A stretch of DNA of 64,000 bases from Cognatishimia activa (GTDB taxonomy: Bacteria > Pseudomonadota > Alphaproteobacteria > Rhodobacterales > Rhodobacteraceae), in the NCBI RefSeq assembly GCF_017798205.1, contig NZ_CP060010.1:310001-374000 (forward strand), in the 5' to 3' direction. Numbering within the stretch: position 1 is the stretch's first letter; each line of letters begins with the position of its first letter. The translations under genes and the position numbers were made by a program. This document shows positions 25,452-34,122 of this stretch, piece by piece. The notes under the pieces are model-generated. The model did no database searches. It saw only the letters and a program-made list of their open reading frames with translations, and was not told the origin of the DNA.

Positions 25452-28400
25452 GATGCGCCCTTAATGATGAAGAAGCTCACCACTTCGAAGTCATTTGCAC
25501 CTTTGATCTGATCTTGGGCAATGGTTGTGCCGCCACGACTGAAGAGACTTTCAACGCCTTTCTCTTCGGACTTACCGACAATGCTTTCAATCGCCACATC
25601 CAGCAAGGCGCGATAGGCACTCATGTCTCGCCCGTTCTTGGTTTGTGCGTCAACCACAGCCACGGCTGCTTCATCGGGCGCGGTCTTAGCTGCGCCCAAT
25701 TTTTTCATGATGTCGAGGCTTTTCTTGGCCTGAAGGTGGTTGAACACCACTTCGCCCGTCTCGCCCACATAGACGACAAAATATGGCGCGAGAGCGTAGC
25801 TTTCTGGGGTTTCAATCTTACCGTTTATGTCGCGTAGGCAAAAGATCGTGCCAGCCACGGCTTCGGGGATCTCGGGTTGAACGGATGCGTAATAGCCAGT
25901 GGGCGCATTTTCGAGGGTCGTCAAATTGTCCTTCATGAAGGATGACAAATCCATGCGGAAGTCATTGAGCGTCATATCAGTGATCGAAACACTTCCGTCC
26001 ATATCCTCAAGGTCAATGACGCTGTCTTGCAACTGCTCCATCTGCTTGCGGCGATATTCCAGATCGTTCATCTGCTTCTTTTCGTCTTGTTCGATGACGT
26101 TCTCTTCACCAGTTGCAGAAATATCCAAAAGCACCATGCGGCCGCTCACCCGTGCTTCGAGATTGATATATTCATCCAGCTCCATGTTAGGCCAGAAGTT
26201 CGCCAACTGGATTTTGTCATTGGTTGAGCCAAGACGGTCAATACGACCAAAACGCTGGATGATCCGCACTGGGTTCCAGTGAATGTCGTAATTGATGAGC
26301 ATGTCGCAATCCTGCAAGTTTTGACCTTCTGAAATACAGTCGGTTGCGATCAGGATATCAATCTCTTTGCTTGCTTCAGGGTCAACCTTGGCGCGTTCCT
26401 TTGAAGTCGGTGAGAAATTGGTCAGGATTGAGTTGAGGTCTTTTCGGATAGTACCAAGTGTTGATTTGCTACCTGATGAGCCCGTCACCAGTGCAGAATG
26501 CACTCCAAGATCGGCACACCATTGGTGAAGGCTGTTGTACAAATAGGTGGCGGTATCGGCGAAGGCCGTGAAGATGATGACCTTCTTATTGCCCTCATTG
26601 ATTGGCGACTTGATTTTTGTCTCGATCACACGCTTAAGCTCAGCGAGCTTAGCGTCTTCTGCCGCTGAAATTTTCTTTGCCTCACGCAAAAGCTCGGCCA
26701 GTTGATCGCGGTCTTCTGAAAGCTCCTGCTTCCAGCGTATCAGGTCCAAATCTTGAATGAGGACTTTGACCTTATTCCCGATCAAGAAGTTTTCAAATTC
26801 GGGCGCATCAGTCTCGATGTCTTCGATATTGAGTTCTTCAAATTCACCATCTTCATGGGCTTCAATTTTGGTGAGTAGATTGTCGATTTGCCCGTGTATT
26901 TTCTCGACTGTCAGCGCAAACGAATGAATTGAGCTTTCCATACGCTTGAGCAAATTCACACGCATCAAATGAATAAGGCTGCGCTCACGATCGGTCTGCT
27001 TCAAGACAGACTTACCACCACTTACCTCTTGGTCATATTTGCGGCTGTATTCTTCTTTTTTGTCGCTGCGCACATATTCAAGAGGCGCGTAGGCCGCAAG
27101 GTTGAGCCTCTTGATGGCACGGTTCACTTCTTTGAGCGGCGGGAATGCACCTGACGTGTCTATGTCAGCTTTCACATTCATGGGCTTCAGACGTTCAGGA
27201 AATTTCCCGATGTCCGAAGTATCATAATACTTCTCGATATGTTTTCTTGAACGTGCGATTGTCAGCAAATCCAGTAGCTTGAAATATTCAAAGTTGATCG
27301 TTTCGAGCAGTGCTTCAGTCTTGCGTTCTTCGGCAGGTAACTTGAGCCAGTTGTTAAAATGGCGCTGTGCGCGGCGCAGGGTGTTGTCGAGGCTGCTTAT
27401 GCCATTATCGCCAAGCGCTCGATCATTCCCTTCGGTAATGAACGCCACTTGGTTTTTCAGATCGTTCATTCGATTGTTCACAGGTGTAGCAGAAAGCATG
27501 AGCACTTTCGTTTTGACCCCTGCACGGATGATCTGATCCATCAGTCGCTGGTAGCGTGTGATCTTGTCCCGCTTGGTATCATTGTTACGGAAGTTATGAG
27601 ATTCATCGATAACAACGAGATCGTAATTCCCCCAGTTCAGAGTCTCCAAATTTATCTCGCCCGATGTCCCCTTGGTACGGTTCAAGTCGGTATGATTGAG
27701 GACGTCATAATTGAAACGATCACCAGCCAAGAGATTGCGCTTGTCATTGATTGTGTAGACGGTCCAGTTCTCACGTAAACGCTTAGGCGCAAGAACCAAG
27801 ACTCGGTCGTTGCGCAACTCGTAATACTTAATAACAGCAAGTGCTTCGAAGGTCTTACCCAAGCCGACACTGTCAGCGATGATGCAGCCATTGTGTCGCT
27901 CAAGCTTGTCGATTGCTCCAAGGACCCCGTCCTTTTGGAATTTGTAGAGTTTATTCCAGACAATCGTGTCTTTGAAGCCAGTCTTGGATCGAATGATGTT
28001 TTCTTCATCAATCTCTTCGATCATGTCTTTGAAGATGTTGAACAACGTAATAAAATACACCAACTGTGCGGGCTTTTCACTAGCGATTCTTGAAAGGTTT
28101 TCCAGAAGCTGGGCCTTCACATCCCGCAGCGCTTGGCGGTCGTTCCACAATGTATCAAACCATGAGACAAGCTGCTTGGTTGCTTCTGGCTCTTTTACCG
28201 CCATGTTCATCTCATAGGTTTGGGACTTTATTGCCCCCAAACCCGACGCAGTGAAAGTAGAGCTACCCTGAACAGCCAGTGGGGTGCTACCCTGAACGCA
28301 GAAGAGATTTTGCATTGCTGTGATCGGGGCATTCAATGCACGAACGTCAGCTTGTGACTCTAGCCACACTTTCATTTTGGCGGCCAACCATTTTTGATCG

Positions 28401-28708
28401 AGGGATGATTTGACTTTTTGCTCGGCCTCACCCCCAACGAGGTCCTTTAGAAGGCTGCCCGAAAAATTTGACAAAATCAGGCGACTGCGTTTGGAATTAT
28501 TCAGTTCTTGTCTTAGAGCTGCATAACCAAAGACGGACATTGAACACGTTAAGATCGACAACATACAATCATTGTCGATAGCTTTCTTGAGCTCAGCTAA
28601 GACGTTACCTTGGCTTTTATTGTCTAGCAGCATGCTTGAAACAGTTTCCCCAAATATAGCTTTTTGATCTGCGTTAGATTTTTGCACTTCTTCATTATAC
28701 TGAGGCAC
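25448..28708 (-). CDS. SNF2-like helicase with degenerate N-terminal PLD domain
   Basis: A 1086-residue superfamily 2 motor. Walker A 'ADSVGLGKT' (about residues 278-286), DESH box (368-371), 'LMLSATPVNN' and the helicase C motifs 'SEGQNLQDCDMLINYD' and 'RIIQRFGRIDRLGS' are all present, so ATPase activity is expected. The N-terminal 200 residues resemble a phospholipase D-type domain, with 'GSSTFTASGL' (148-157) in the place of the PLD end motif, but the His-Lys pair that should precede it is missing. It begins with GTG 28708, which has no strong ribosome site, so a later start is possible. It is the first gene of the R-M operon proper, 41 bp after the replication-relaxation gene. Confidence 0.85.
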   Translation of the reverse strand: MPQYNEEVQKSNADQKAIFGETVSSMLLDNKSQGNVLAELKKAIDNDCMLSILTCSMSVFGYAALRQELNNSKRSRLILSNFSGSLLKDLVGGEAEQKVKSSLDQKWLAAKMKVWLESQADVRALNAPITAMQNLFCVQGSTPLAVQGSSTFTASGLGAIKSQTYEMNMAVKEPEATKQLVSWFDTLWNDRQALRDVKAQLLENLSRIASEKPAQLVYFITLFNIFKDMIEEIDEENIIRSKTGFKDTIVWNKLYKFQKDGVLGAIDKLERHNGCIIADSVGLGKTFEALAVIKYYELRNDRVLVLAPKRLRENWTVYTINDKRNLLAGDRFNYDVLNHTDLNRTKGTSGEINLETLNWGNYDLVVIDESHNFRNNDTKRDKITRYQRLMDQIIRAGVKTKVLMLSATPVNNRMNDLKNQVAFITEGNDRALGDNGISSLDNTLRRAQRHFNNWLKLPAEERKTEALLETINFEYFKLLDLLTIARSRKHIEKYYDTSDIGKFPERLKPMNVKADIDTSGAFPPLKEVNRAIKRLNLAAYAPLEYVRSDKKEEYSRKYDQEVSGGKSVLKQTDRERSLIHLMRVNLLKRMESSIHSFALTVEKIHGQIDNLLTKIEAHEDGEFEELNIEDIETDAPEFENFLIGNKVKVLIQDLDLIRWKQELSEDRDQLAELLREAKKISAAEDAKLAELKRVIETKIKSPINEGNKKVIIFTAFADTATYLYNSLHQWCADLGVHSALVTGSSGSKSTLGTIRKDLNSILTNFSPTSKERAKVDPEASKEIDILIATDCISEGQNLQDCDMLINYDIHWNPVRIIQRFGRIDRLGSTNDKIQLANFWPNMELDEYINLEARVSGRMVLLDISATGEENVIEQDEKKQMNDLEYRRKQMEQLQDSVIDLEDMDGSVSITDMTLNDFRMDLSSFMKDNLTTLENAPTGYYASVQPEIPEAVAGTIFCLRDINGKIETPESYALAPYFVVYVGETGEVVFNHLQAKKSLDIMKKLGAAKTAPDEAAVAVVDAQTKNGRDMSAYRALLDVAIESIVGKSEEKGVESLFSRGGTTIAQDQIKGANDFEVVSFFIIKGAS

Positions 28709-28749
28709 AGAAGAAAAGCACGTTTATATCTTTGTTCCCAAACGTTTAT

Positions 28750-29550
28750 CTAGTACCTTGTATGCATATCCTGTCGATGCGCTTGCCTCAAAACCAGTGG
28801 TGCTCTCAGCCCTAACTGAGCTTTCAACTGGCTAAGCCCCACCTCATACATCGCCTCCATCCGCTCACCCGACTTGCGGTCCTGCTTGCTGGTTTTAGGA
28901 TGCGTCCCACGCTCTGCTTCCAGTACCCAAAATTTGTAGCGTGGTCCATCATCCGTGAGATATTCAATCCCATAGATTTGGTCTGGTATCAGCGTCTTAG
29001 TGAGGGTTTTGCCCGTGCTGGGGTCTTTGAATGTGACGGGGCAGCGCAGACGCGTTTGAGCTCGCTCAAGCACTTTCCAACCTTGGATGTAATTACGGTC
29101 GGATGAACGGCGACAGTCAATTTCAATCTCAGCTGTGATTTGTGCAACCATGCGCTGGTGCCAGAAGGGGCCACCCGCTTTGTGCACCCAGTCTGACCAA
29201 AGCCCAGCATCTTTCAGTGCTTTCTCACCTGCTTTGCTGAGCCCATAGATGATCTGATTGTATCGTGCATCGATGTGCATAAACTGCTGTTCAGGGCGCG
29301 TAAGATATGGTTCTCCATGCGGCGTATCAATTTCGTTGAACAAATCTGTTAAACGGTTCTGAGCACGTCCCTTGTTTTGACCACCTTTCTCGGAAAAGGC
29401 CAAAAGCTCACTGGTCGAAAGGGACCCATGCTCATGGATTTTCTGCATCCACAAAAGGTCTCGATCAGTCAGGCGGATGCGCTTCCCCGTTGACTGCGGC
29501 TTCATCCGACTGCGCCGACCAAGGCTGTCTTTTGCTTTGCGTTCAACCAT
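28750..29550 (-). CDS. Replication-relaxation family protein
   Basis: A 266-residue protein similar in plan to the replication-relaxation family of plasmids and integrative elements. A winged-helix N terminus ('LTDRDLLWMQKIHEHGSLS', then 'YGLSKAGEKAL') is followed by a domain with 'IPDQIYGIEY' and 'FWVLEAERGTHP', whose D...ExE pattern recalls a nuclease-like core. Such proteins are thought to act at replication or transfer origins. The start ATG shares its A with the stop of the ATPase gene (TAATG at 29548-29552), a clear sign of coupling to the DNA-pump gene. Confidence 0.65.
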   Translation of the reverse strand: MVERKAKDSLGRRSRMKPQSTGKRIRLTDRDLLWMQKIHEHGSLSTSELLAFSEKGGQNKGRAQNRLTDLFNEIDTPHGEPYLTRPEQQFMHIDARYNQIIYGLSKAGEKALKDAGLWSDWVHKAGGPFWHQRMVAQITAEIEIDCRRSSDRNYIQGWKVLERAQTRLRCPVTFKDPSTGKTLTKTLIPDQIYGIEYLTDDGPRYKFWVLEAERGTHPKTSKQDRKSGERMEAMYEVGLSQLKAQLGLRAPLVLRQAHRQDMHTRY

Positions 29551-31607
29551 TACCAATAAGGCGTGGGTTCATCAGGGTCCTGATCATCCACGTCCTCTGT
29601 TCCTTTGGTCTCGCCGCCTTGCGCCAATTCTGAGTAATGTACAGCGTGATTGGCGCGCATCCGTTTTTGCAGGACTTGGCGCTCTGTGGCGGTCATCTGC
29701 GGCAGTTTCTCCATCAAGCCAAAGGGAAACTGCAATGGCACGGCCTGCTTGGTCACGCCGCGTATGTGAGACGCAAATGACCCTTTGCCTTGGCGCTCAA
29801 TTAGTGAGGGTTCGCAATACATCTGTGCAGCCATCGTTCTTGCATCTTTGGCAGAGACCCCACCTGCAAATTTGATGGATGTGTTGGCGGCAAAACTGTC
29901 TGCCAAAGCTGGTGAGAGCTGGCCCATATATTGATGCGCCAGCACCATGCCCACATTGTATTTGCGTGCTTGGCTTAGGATGGTGGACACATTGGCGTCC
30001 AGATAGTCAGCGGCTTCGTCGATATACACAAATGTCGGGGTGCGAGCGTTGTTTGGCAATACAGCACGCTCTTGGGCTGCTTGGGCGATGAGTGCGATGA
30101 AGAAGCGACCAAAGATTTCTGTGCCGCTTTCTTTAAGCAAGTCTTTGGCGGTGTTGATGAGGATGACTTTGCCTGCGTTCATCTCGTGGAACAAATCAAG
30201 TTTGGACTGAGGATGTGAGAACATCCGTTCAAAGGTCTGGTTTTCAAGGATGCCCCATAGTCTGCGCAAAACTTGCCGCTTGGTTTGTTCAAATTCGCGG
30301 CTGGTAAATTCTGTTTCAAAGAAGTGCTTGGCGCTACCTGTAAGCTTGGCAATGTCATCTGCAAACTTGATGTGTGCGTCTGGTTCCATTAACTCCCTGA
30401 GGGTATGAATGGTGGCATTCGGGATGTGCAGCATCAACCGCGTGACATAGCGAAAGATGACTGATTGCTTTTGCGTCATTTGTGCATCAAGCAGGGTGCC
30501 CAACACAAAATCATACAGTTCTAAAATGGAATTGGTCAGCCGTTCGCGTTCTAAGGGCGCATAGCCTGAGAGACGGTCTTGTCCCACGTCAAACAGATTG
30601 AGCGAGACAGGATATTCAACATCAGTCGGGTCAATGATGACAATACGGTCATGCAGTTCGCCGCCCTCGGCAAAGACCGCAAGATTGGATATATTGCGGA
30701 TAAGGTCGCCTTGAGAGTCGAGTATAATAATTGACCGCTCACCGCGCATTACGGACCGCAAGTCATTGGCGATGAGATATTGCAGGGTTTGTGTCTTGCC
30801 ATGCCCAGAACCCGCTAGAATATGATGATGTTCAAAGCGGGTTTTGGTGGGAATGGTGAAGTTCAACTTGCCCGAAAACAGGTCAGCAAGTGGAGTACCA
30901 CCCACATAGGTCTGCACCAGTTCGTTCGCGTCTTTGATGTCTGTCTTGTTGGCATATTTGGGGGCGCGATTGAAGGCACTGGGGTCATGGGGATTGCCGC
31001 CAGAGGCCAGTATTAGTTTTACTTCAAGGGTGGATGTCAGGTCTTCAAATATACCCAATTCTTTGAAGTCATCATGGAAAACAAAGCCTGCTAGTTCATG
31101 CACCAAACCACCAAGGTCACTGATATTGTGAATGAGTTCAGACTGTACGCGAAGACCGTCATCTGTACTGCTTTCAGGAACCGATGCCCAGAGGCGATTG
31201 AAACAGGCGGTTGCAAGGTCGGTCAGCCGTTCGAGTACAAGGTCAAAGTTTGAAGCCAAGACCTTTTGCCGCTCCAAGAGCGTTTTGATTTCCCAGACTT
31301 TGGCAGTTGGTAGTTTGGGCTTCTCTTCGACAAAGGGCAGTTCAAACAGGTTTTCGAATTTGATGAGGCCCATAACGAAGTGAAAGATGCTTTGAACTCG
31401 ATCCGCATCGTCTTGTACGGCCATGCGCTCGGCGACTTCGGTGATGATACGCTTAGCGACTGCAATACGACCAGCTTCATCCGCGACCCCGTGCTGTTCA
31501 AACAAGGCCGCAACTTCTTCATACAGCGTTCGCAGCTCTCTCCCTTCCTTTGACTGCCCCATGCCGCTCAACATGGCATGGATGCGTGGACCTAGGTCAA
31601 AGACCAT
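29550..31607 (-). CDS. VirD4/TraG-like P-loop ATPase (long form)
   Basis: A 685-residue ATPase with Walker A 'AGSGHGKTQ' (about residues 265-273), 'IIILDSQGDLI' next, and Walker B 'FVYIDEAADYL' (about 526-536), the pattern of conjugative coupling proteins and HerA-like DNA pumps. About 250 residues precede the motor and may bind its membrane partner. ATG 31607 follows the stop of the membrane protein gene by one base, and its own stop overlaps the next ATG, so three genes are tightly coupled. No relaxase or mating-pore gene is present, so it may use the pore of a helper element. Confidence 0.8.
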   Translation of the reverse strand: MVFDLGPRIHAMLSGMGQSKEGRELRTLYEEVAALFEQHGVADEAGRIAVAKRIITEVAERMAVQDDADRVQSIFHFVMGLIKFENLFELPFVEEKPKLPTAKVWEIKTLLERQKVLASNFDLVLERLTDLATACFNRLWASVPESSTDDGLRVQSELIHNISDLGGLVHELAGFVFHDDFKELGIFEDLTSTLEVKLILASGGNPHDPSAFNRAPKYANKTDIKDANELVQTYVGGTPLADLFSGKLNFTIPTKTRFEHHHILAGSGHGKTQTLQYLIANDLRSVMRGERSIIILDSQGDLIRNISNLAVFAEGGELHDRIVIIDPTDVEYPVSLNLFDVGQDRLSGYAPLERERLTNSILELYDFVLGTLLDAQMTQKQSVIFRYVTRLMLHIPNATIHTLRELMEPDAHIKFADDIAKLTGSAKHFFETEFTSREFEQTKRQVLRRLWGILENQTFERMFSHPQSKLDLFHEMNAGKVILINTAKDLLKESGTEIFGRFFIALIAQAAQERAVLPNNARTPTFVYIDEAADYLDANVSTILSQARKYNVGMVLAHQYMGQLSPALADSFAANTSIKFAGGVSAKDARTMAAQMYCEPSLIERQGKGSFASHIRGVTKQAVPLQFPFGLMEKLPQMTATERQVLQKRMRANHAVHYSELAQGGETKGTEDVDDQDPDEPTPYW

Positions 31608-31608
31608 A

Positions 31609-32148
31609 TCAAAGCAGTGGACCTGAGAGGATGAAACGCTTGGCCTCTTCTGGGGGCATGGGAGTGATTGGGCGTGTTTCCTGACCATCCCAGTGCTTAG
31701 CGCTTTCCACCACTTGGCGGAAATAGTTGGTGATGGTTTCAAGGAAAGCTTCTTTACGTGCCAATTCAATCACAGATTTGCACTTGAACTTACGACCATG
31801 CAGCAGGTCTTTGACATAGATGGTTTCGCGTTTTTGGGTGTAGTAGATATATCCGCAAGCAATGCCGATGAGAACGGCTGCACCGAACACCATCATCGGT
31901 GAATACATCCGCGCTGAAAAAGCGAAGATGTTGACGGGCACCACCGCGACGATGGCCATCACAAAGGACAAGAGAATTGAGTTTCGGATGAGCTTTGGCT
32001 GAACCGCTTCGATCAGCATCGCGTCTTTCATCTTGTACTTGTTGATGAGAGCGTTTTCTTCGCTGTCTGGTTCAATTTTGGCCCAGAGCACGAAATTGGT
32101 TTTCTGGTGATTGTTGGTTTTTTGTTCTCGCTTAAACAGTAAATCCAT
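31609..32148 (-). CDS. Membrane partner of the coupling ATPase
   Basis: A 179-residue protein with two adjacent transmembrane helices in its middle ('ILLSFVMAIVAVVPVNIF' and 'MMVFGAAVLIGIACGYIYY') flanked by charged cytoplasmic parts. The position, one base before the VirD4-like ATPase start, suggests it supplies the membrane anchor that this ATPase lacks, as separate anchors do in some transfer systems. No named family is recognised. Confidence 0.6.
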   Translation of the reverse strand: MDLLFKREQKTNNHQKTNFVLWAKIEPDSEENALINKYKMKDAMLIEAVQPKLIRNSILLSFVMAIVAVVPVNIFAFSARMYSPMMVFGAAVLIGIACGYIYYTQKRETIYVKDLLHGRKFKCKSVIELARKEAFLETITNYFRQVVESAKHWDGQETRPITPMPPEEAKRFILSGPLL

Positions 32149-32377
32149 AAATTTAATCTTCCCTAAATATTCAGGTATTGATTGAAATACTGAAAACTCA
32201 TTCGCGTCAATGTATATGGCGATGCCGTTTGGGTGGGTGGTGGGTTTATACAGTAAAAAACTTTATGAAGTCAGGATGTTGAGAAACGACAAACTGCGCA
32301 GCTATGTGAGACAGTGTGTCGTGAAGTTGGCACATAGCTGGAGGGCAAACATGCATATACAGGGATATGCATGTTCC
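32149..32377. other. Intergenic region with inverted repeats (candidate oriT or terminator)
   Basis: This 229-bp gap separates the Rad50-like gene from the transfer-type operon, both reading leftward. It contains AGCTATGTG at 32300-32308 inverted at 32331-32339, and a perfect 9-bp inverted repeat CATGCATAT at 32350-32358 with 32365-32373, five bases from the Rad50-like stop. The second can form a terminator-like hairpin for that gene. The first lies upstream of the coupling-protein operon, where an origin of transfer would be expected, but no nick site is recognised. Confidence 0.4.
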
Positions 32378-34075
32378 TTAGCCCGTTGTTAACACAGAAT
32401 TCATAAACGGAAGCATGAAGTTCCTTACGACTTCATACTGCTCTTCTGAAAGTAATTTCTCTTTTGCGTCTGGATGTATTTGCTGTCCGTCAAAATCAAC
32501 GCCGTGAAGACTGCCTGTTGCAAGTATCAGCTGACTTTCAGCTGGTCGCTGATTGATAGCAAAATCAATCATACGCTTTGCATTCTCTGGGTCGGGGTCT
32601 TGTTGAAGAGGCGTGTCAACTACAATGGGACAGAAACATGAGGTGGAGAACTCGTTAATAGTGTGCAGAACAGCATAGTTGTAAGCCAAAAGAAGCCGAG
32701 GTGCGCGGTTGCCCGTTTCGCGTATAGGGGGGCGAACTGAATTCCACATGTTTTCGGGAACATTCTGAACGCCAATTTTTCCGCAAAATTCACGCAGTTT
32801 ATCAGCATAGAATTTTATGATTTTTTCTCTATGCTCCTTTTTGTTATATGCTTCCATCTTGCTTTTTGTCTCGGCGATCTGTTGGTTCAATAACCCAATG
32901 TCACCGTCGATAGACCGTTGCTCGTCCTCAAAGGTCGTGTCGACCAGACGCTCACTTTCATCGCGGAGCATATCTCCAAGCTTGATCTGCCCTCTTACTT
33001 CACTGAGGATTGATTGAATCGCATCAATTCGTTTTCGAACGCTTGGAACTGATTTTAGCTTCCGACTTATTTCCGCATCAAGCTTCTCCACCTTCGCTTT
33101 GGATTCTAAGAAGACGACTCGACATGCATCTGCGTCATTATGAAGGCCAAAGCGATTTGCGAAATCATTTTCATGAACGGTACTGCACAATGGGCAAACG
33201 ATTTCGGCCTCGCTTAACTTTTTTGAAAATGCGATGTCAGCTTCAAGCTCCGCTAGGATTCTTGCCGATATCTCAACCTCTTCCTGCGTGGCGGTCCGTA
33301 CGGATTGCAGTTGAGATATTTCACTCCGAACTTCATCATAAGATGCTTGCAAAGCATTTTGTTCTTTAAGCAGCGCTTCAATTCTGTCACCGAACTGCTC
33401 AACATTTAATGCGATCCCAAGCTTCTTCCGCTTGTCCGAAAACCGTTCCTTTGCTTTTAACAAGGCTGCTCGCTCTTGCGCTAATTCGCCTCTCTTCACT
33501 GTTACTTCGTCTGATTGTGCTTTCAGTCGGTAATATTCCTTGGGCCTAATGCCTGTATGATATTTTGAAATACTGTCTTTGTAAGAGCTAATGAACGCAA
33601 GCCCAGAAAAGGATGCCCATGTCTCCCCCCAACTATTCTCCTGATCTAGATAAAATGGCAAAAAGCAAAATGCTGGAGGCGGAGTAATATTCTTGCCCCC
33701 TTTCTGCTTCATCGAAATTTCAAAATCCAGTAACTCGCCAATTTTTGGTCCCAAATCGGATGTAACGGACGAACCTGTCCAAATAAGTTTTTCGTCGGCA
33801 TTGAATAAAGCGAAACGCCCTGATTGCCGAAGCATGAAAAAGGTTATCCCAGAGATTTCAAATTCTAAAAGGCTCTCAACTTTGGCATTTTTCCAAGGAT
33901 CAGGTGTACGAAATGGGTCTGCTCCCAAAGTCGCGTAAAGGGATTTTACTAAACTCGATTTGCCAAAGTCGTTATCGGCCACCACGGCAGAAGCCGCAAA
34001 ATCAAAATTCTCAACTCTCGCGCTCTTTTCTTGACTTGATAGCAGCCAGAGCTTTTTGAATTTCAGCCTTTTCAT
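32378..34075 (-). CDS. Rad50/SMC-like ATPase of a putative defence pair
   Basis: A 565-residue ABC-type ATPase with split halves joined by coiled coils. The P-loop 'ADNDFGKSSL' (about residues 33-42) is variant at its first Gly. A long coiled coil (about 185-290) leads to a zinc-hook-like 'CPLC' (294-297), and a return coil (about 325-420) precedes the C-terminal lobe with 'APRLLLAYNYAVL' and Walker B 'PIVVDTP' (483-489), where the usual Glu after Asp is Thr. 'FLPFYLDQENSW' is a further distinct motif. This resembles LmuB/ABC-3C ATPases that sense foreign DNA and switch on an effector. It starts 47 bp after the DUF4297 gene. Confidence 0.75.
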   Translation of the reverse strand: MKRLKFKKLWLLSSQEKSARVENFDFAASAVVADNDFGKSSLVKSLYATLGADPFRTPDPWKNAKVESLLEFEISGITFFMLRQSGRFALFNADEKLIWTGSSVTSDLGPKIGELLDFEISMKQKGGKNITPPPAFCFLPFYLDQENSWGETWASFSGLAFISSYKDSISKYHTGIRPKEYYRLKAQSDEVTVKRGELAQERAALLKAKERFSDKRKKLGIALNVEQFGDRIEALLKEQNALQASYDEVRSEISQLQSVRTATQEEVEISARILAELEADIAFSKKLSEAEIVCPLCSTVHENDFANRFGLHNDADACRVVFLESKAKVEKLDAEISRKLKSVPSVRKRIDAIQSILSEVRGQIKLGDMLRDESERLVDTTFEDEQRSIDGDIGLLNQQIAETKSKMEAYNKKEHREKIIKFYADKLREFCGKIGVQNVPENMWNSVRPPIRETGNRAPRLLLAYNYAVLHTINEFSTSCFCPIVVDTPLQQDPDPENAKRMIDFAINQRPAESQLILATGSLHGVDFDGQQIHPDAKEKLLSEEQYEVVRNFMLPFMNSVLTTG

Positions 34076-34122
34076 ACTGTTTCTTTCTCAAATTTCTAAT
34101 CAGCGTTTTATAATTTTCCAGT

